Made by a program: the position numbers and the translations under genes. A DNA stretch of 41,591 nt from Actinomycetota bacterium (GTDB lineage: Bacteria; Actinomycetota; Actinomycetes; Nanopelagicales; Nanopelagicaceae): NCBI GenBank assembly GCA_947451045.1, contig CANFXM010000005.1, positions 1 to 41,591 of the forward strand, read 5' to 3'. Of this stretch, positions 38,233-41,591 are shown piece by piece (positions within the stretch are counted from its first letter, which is position 1; every line of letters begins with the position of its first letter). The notes beneath the pieces are model-generated. The model was not told the DNA's origin, did no database searches, and saw nothing but the letters and a program-made list of their open reading frames with translations.

Positions 38233-38664
38233 ATGACATTTTCGCACGATGGAATTCATGACTCACTGACCCAACTATTTTCTGCCACGTACTTCTACGA
38301 GGAACTGGCTCGACAAATCGCTCTTAGCCAAAGAAATGGTGCCGAGTTCTCAATAATTCGATGTGTGCTCCGTGTGCAAGATAGTAAAGAGCAAGATTTC
38401 GAAGCCATAAATTTCGCTCACTTACTCACTTCAATAACGCGCAAGAATGAATGCGTTGCAAGAATGGCAGAGGATGAATATGTGATTCTCATACCTGAGC
38501 CAGAATTGCATGCCTCCGTTGTACTTTCTAGAATTGCCAGAGCACATAATTCAAGCGAGAGCACGATGGCAACTCTTTCTACCTCAATCATTGAGCATCA
38601 GGTAAAAGAAGGTGCTCTTGAATTCCTCAATCGTTTAGATGAGACAGGTTTATCCACCTCTTAG
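38233..38664 (+). CDS. Degenerate GGDEF-domain protein
   Basis: HDSLTQLFSATYFYEELARQIALSQRNGAEFSIIRC... resembles the GGDEF N-terminal helix region; VARMAEDEYVILIP occupies the GGDEF signature position (AEDEY). Confidence 0.7.
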   Translation: MTFSHDGIHDSLTQLFSATYFYEELARQIALSQRNGAEFSIIRCVLRVQDSKEQDFEAINFAHLLTSITRKNECVARMAEDEYVILIPEPELHASVVLSRIARAHNSSESTMATLSTSIIEHQVKEGALEFLNRLDETGLSTS

Positions 38665-38709
38665 TTCAATCCCTGCTCACAATGTCAGCCCTGGCTTTAC
38701 CGTCCAAAC

Positions 38710-39750
38710 ATGAATTTAGACCTCGACATCACATTCGGCCCCCTTGCACCATTTATGACAGATCCAACAGTTGAAGAAATATGGATCAATTCGCCAGAGC
38801 GAATATTTATCGCACGTAACGGAAAGAGTGAGCTCACAAATTTACTACTCACATTCGATGAGGTTCGAAATATCGTTGAACGCGCATTGATGTGGAGCGG
38901 TCGACGCCTTGATCTATCTCATCCATTTGTTGACGCTCGCTTGCCTGATGGAAGCCGATTGCACGTAGCAATTCCAGAAATCACGGCAACACATTGGGCG
39001 GTCAATATCCGTAAACATTTATTGAGCCATCTATCAATTGATGAACTAGCACAACGAGATGTCATGACGCCTCAGATTTCAACTACTTTGAAATATTGCG
39101 TACAAGCGGGTCTGAATATTCTCGTTAGTGGTGGAACACAGTCAGGTAAAACCACAATGCTCAATGCACTCACTGGTGCCATTCCACTTACTGAACGTCT
39201 TGTAACGATCGAAGAAGTATTCGAACTCAATCCACAGTTGCCCGATGTCATCCAGATGCAAACACGTAGTGCCAACTTACAAGGAGAAGGTGAAATTGCA
39301 CTTCGTCGCCTTATCAAAGAAGCACTCCGTATGCGTCCATCTCGAATTGTTGTTGGTGAGGTTCGAGAAGCAGAGGCACTGGACCTACTCATAGCACTAA
39401 ATTCTGGATTACCTGGAATGGGAACTCTGCATGCGAATTCACCTCGAGATGCAATTACAAAGCTTCAAACTCTTCCATTGTTGGCTGGAGAAAATATTTC
39501 ACACAAATTTATTGCGCCAACTGTTGCTTCTGCCATCGATCTGATTGTGCACGTTGGTCTTGAATCATCAGGAAAACGTCGTATTCACGAAATATGTGCT
39601 GTTACGGGTCGCTATGAAAATGATCGCGCAGAGATTGAAAGCTTATGGAAATGGGATGGCATCGCGTACATACAAGGCCTTGGTTCACTTCCCCATCCTG
39701 AAAAGTTTGTACAAATTGGTGCTCCGATTGCAAGCTGGTGGAACAAATGA
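38710..39750 (+). CDS. CpaF/TadA family Tad secretion ATPase
   Basis: Walker A GGTQSGKTTMLNAL, LVTIEEVFELN, LRMRPSRIVVGEVREAEALDLL, GLPGMGTLHANSPRDAI. Confidence 0.94.
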   Translation: MNLDLDITFGPLAPFMTDPTVEEIWINSPERIFIARNGKSELTNLLLTFDEVRNIVERALMWSGRRLDLSHPFVDARLPDGSRLHVAIPEITATHWAVNIRKHLLSHLSIDELAQRDVMTPQISTTLKYCVQAGLNILVSGGTQSGKTTMLNALTGAIPLTERLVTIEEVFELNPQLPDVIQMQTRSANLQGEGEIALRRLIKEALRMRPSRIVVGEVREAEALDLLIALNSGLPGMGTLHANSPRDAITKLQTLPLLAGENISHKFIAPTVASAIDLIVHVGLESSGKRRIHEICAVTGRYENDRAEIESLWKWDGIAYIQGLGSLPHPEKFVQIGAPIASWWNK

Positions 39751-40463
39751 AAAATTCTCAAAGGCTTCTACTCACTACTGCAACAGCTTCGACAACGCTA
39801 TTCTCTTTCGTATTCCTACTGACTCATTCAATAATTATTGGAATTGCATTTGCAATCTTGAGCGGAGCAATTGCATGGACTTTGCTCCATAAGAAATCCG
39901 TCAAAAATGAGTCTGAACTTGTTGAGGCATGGCCCGAAGTTATCGATCATCTGATGTCAGGTATCTCTTCGGGGCTTTCACTTTCTGAGTCACTTTCGGG
40001 TCTTGCTGCACGTGGTCCAGAAATACTCAGGCCAATATTTACAACTTTTCGCAATGAACTCTATAAAAGTGGAGACTTCACAATCGCTCTCACAAAACTC
40101 AAGACAGAATTTTCACATCATTCGAGCGACCAAATCTTTGAAGCACTTCTTATAGCCAAAGAACTAGGTGGAAGTGAACTTCTTCAAATACTTCGCACAC
40201 TTGGTGATTTCTTAAGGCAAGATTTAGTTCTGCGTCGTGAAATTGAAGTCAAGCATGGTTGGATCAAGAACTCCGCACATCTATCTGCTGCTGCGCCTTG
40301 GCTTTTGTTATTACTTCTTTCGACTCAACCAACAACTGCAGCCGCTTATGCCACACCAACAGGAATATTGATTCTTGCAAGTGGACTTGTTATGACAGCC
40401 ATTGCATACCTTTGGATGAATCGATTAGGACAGCTCCCCCAAACCCCACGAGTATTCAAATGA
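39747..40463 (+). CDS. TadB-like type II secretion F-domain membrane protein
   Basis: WPEVIDHLMSGISSGLSLSESLSGLAARGP; ATGA overlap with cpaF. Confidence 0.85.
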   Translation: MKNSQRLLLTTATASTTLFSFVFLLTHSIIIGIAFAILSGAIAWTLLHKKSVKNESELVEAWPEVIDHLMSGISSGLSLSESLSGLAARGPEILRPIFTTFRNELYKSGDFTIALTKLKTEFSHHSSDQIFEALLIAKELGGSELLQILRTLGDFLRQDLVLRREIEVKHGWIKNSAHLSAAAPWLLLLLLSTQPTTAAAYATPTGILILASGLVMTAIAYLWMNRLGQLPQTPRVFK

Positions 40464-41278
40464 CTCTATCCATCATCTGTGCAGCCCTTATCTTCTCCAT
40501 TCCTGGTGCATACCTCATCGCTCGTGGCAACAATGGAACTCATAGCGCGACTGAACTTCATAACAGTGCAGCAATATTTGCTCGTAAAACACGCGATAGA
40601 AGTGGTGTGCGCTCGAGGCTTGAGGAATTAGGACTTATTAATGAGAGTGATTACGAAAACTTTCGAATTCGGCAAGTGCTCTATTGCTTGGCTTCCTCTG
40701 TTATTACTATTTTCGTACTCCTTTTTCTAGGTAAACCATTCATGTCCTCAATAATTCTTTCTATAGTGATTGCAATAATTCTCTACTTCTACATGGATCG
40801 TGAGCTTTCAATGAAAGTCAAGAAATTTCGAGTCCAACTTGAATCAGAATTTCCTGCGATTATTGAAATGCTTACACTCGCGATTTCTGCTGGTGAAACA
40901 CCACTAACAGCAATTATGCGTATTTCTCAAAGTGCTTCTGGTCAACTCCCACAAGAATTTGCTCGCGTTGTCTCCGAAGTCAAAGCAGGTTCATCACTCA
41001 ATATTGCTCTGGATTCCATGGGCCGGCGCATCAAGTCAGTACTCATTCGTCGTTTTGTAGATGCACTCGTAACAGCAACGCTGCGTGGTGCTCCATTAGT
41101 TGAAGTTCTCACTCGGCATGCAAGTGAAGCACGATCGGTTCAACGCAACAGAGTATTGAGTGCGGCAGGAAAAGCAGAGATATCAATGATGATCCCAGTG
41201 GTCTTCCTTATCCTCCCAATCTCAATTCTCTTTGCGTTATGGCCTTCTCTTGCAAACTTGAATTTATTTGCAGGTTAA
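40460..41278 (+). CDS. TadC-like type II secretion F-domain membrane protein
   Basis: ESEFPAIIEMLTLAISAGETPLTAIMRISQSASGQLPQEFARVVSEVKAG; ATGA overlap with tadB; start set at 40460. Confidence 0.88.
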   Translation: MTLSIICAALIFSIPGAYLIARGNNGTHSATELHNSAAIFARKTRDRSGVRSRLEELGLINESDYENFRIRQVLYCLASSVITIFVLLFLGKPFMSSIILSIVIAIILYFYMDRELSMKVKKFRVQLESEFPAIIEMLTLAISAGETPLTAIMRISQSASGQLPQEFARVVSEVKAGSSLNIALDSMGRRIKSVLIRRFVDALVTATLRGAPLVEVLTRHASEARSVQRNRVLSAAGKAEISMMIPVVFLILPISILFALWPSLANLNLFAG

Positions 41279-41591
41279 GCAGCACTCTCTTCGCGTTCGC
41301 TCTCTAATTCAATAGAGGAAACACTTTCGAGTACTACAGCAGTTGCAACTTGATCCATGCGAGGACGGCCAGCTTTGCGCTTGCGGGCAATGACTTTGCC
41401 ATCTTCGAATAGTTCCCCGCCCCATACGCCAACTGGTTCTTGACGTGAGAGAGCGCCTTCAAGACATTGCTTGCGTACTGGGCATCCACCGCAGAGAGAC
41501 TTTGCTTCTGCAACTTTAATTTCATCTTCGGAGAAGAAGAGTTCAGGATCTGCACTGTGGCATGGCAAGGTAAAGGCAATGGCGCTGTCAT
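41275..41591 (-). CDS. WhiB family iron-sulfur transcriptional regulator (N-terminus beyond the window edge)
   Basis: PCHSADPELFFSEDEIKVAEAKSLCGGCPVRKQCLEGALSRQEPVGVWGGELF; frame stays open to the window edge (DSAIAFTLPCHSA). Confidence 0.92.
   Translation of the reverse strand, partial: DSAIAFTLPCHSADPELFFSEDEIKVAEAKSLCGGCPVRKQCLEGALSRQEPVGVWGGELFEDGKVIARKRKAGRPRMDQVATAVVLESVSSIELESEREESAA

Overview
The window is a compact, low-to-mid GC actinobacterial chromosome segment. Gene content and order resemble streamlined freshwater Actinobacteria, but that lineage call is inference. Nearly all of it is coding. Left to right: a GH18-type secreted glycosidase (runs off the left edge), aquaporin, DUF3039, argF, pntAA-pntAB-pntB, pirin, DUF222/HNH nuclease, GNAT, a small membrane protein, tmRNA (ssrA), smpB-ftsX-ftsE, prfB, a TadE/TadG-like pseudopilin cluster, ABC1/UbiB kinase, an orphan RRE/ThiF-like E1 protein, DUF5679, a YgjP-like zincin, a DUF2342-like protein, PDZ/Lon-like protease, UPF0182, initiator tRNA-fMet, a copA-hisN-rsgA-aroA operon, SRAP (HMCES/YedK), sigR-rsrA-like pair, hotdog thioesterase, divergent sodN/sodX (Ni-SOD), the giant kgd/odhA fusion, a degenerate GGDEF protein, cpaF-tadB-tadC, and a WhiB regulator (runs off the right edge). 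The observations most worth follow-up are: (i) two divergent gene pairs only 22 and 24 bp apart, each explained by back-to-back -10 boxes overlapping by 2 bp and driving leaderless genes; (ii) short-period tandem repeats upstream of both trans-translation partners, ssrA and smpB; (iii) an orphan RRE-ThiF-like protein inside a cluster of poorly understood membrane/protease genes with no YcaO nearby; (iv) a long structured intergenic hairpin at 19924-19995; (v) a Tad system split into two loci, one preceded by a degenerate GGDEF protein. No CRISPR array, transposase or prophage was seen. All family calls are from motif reading without database search.
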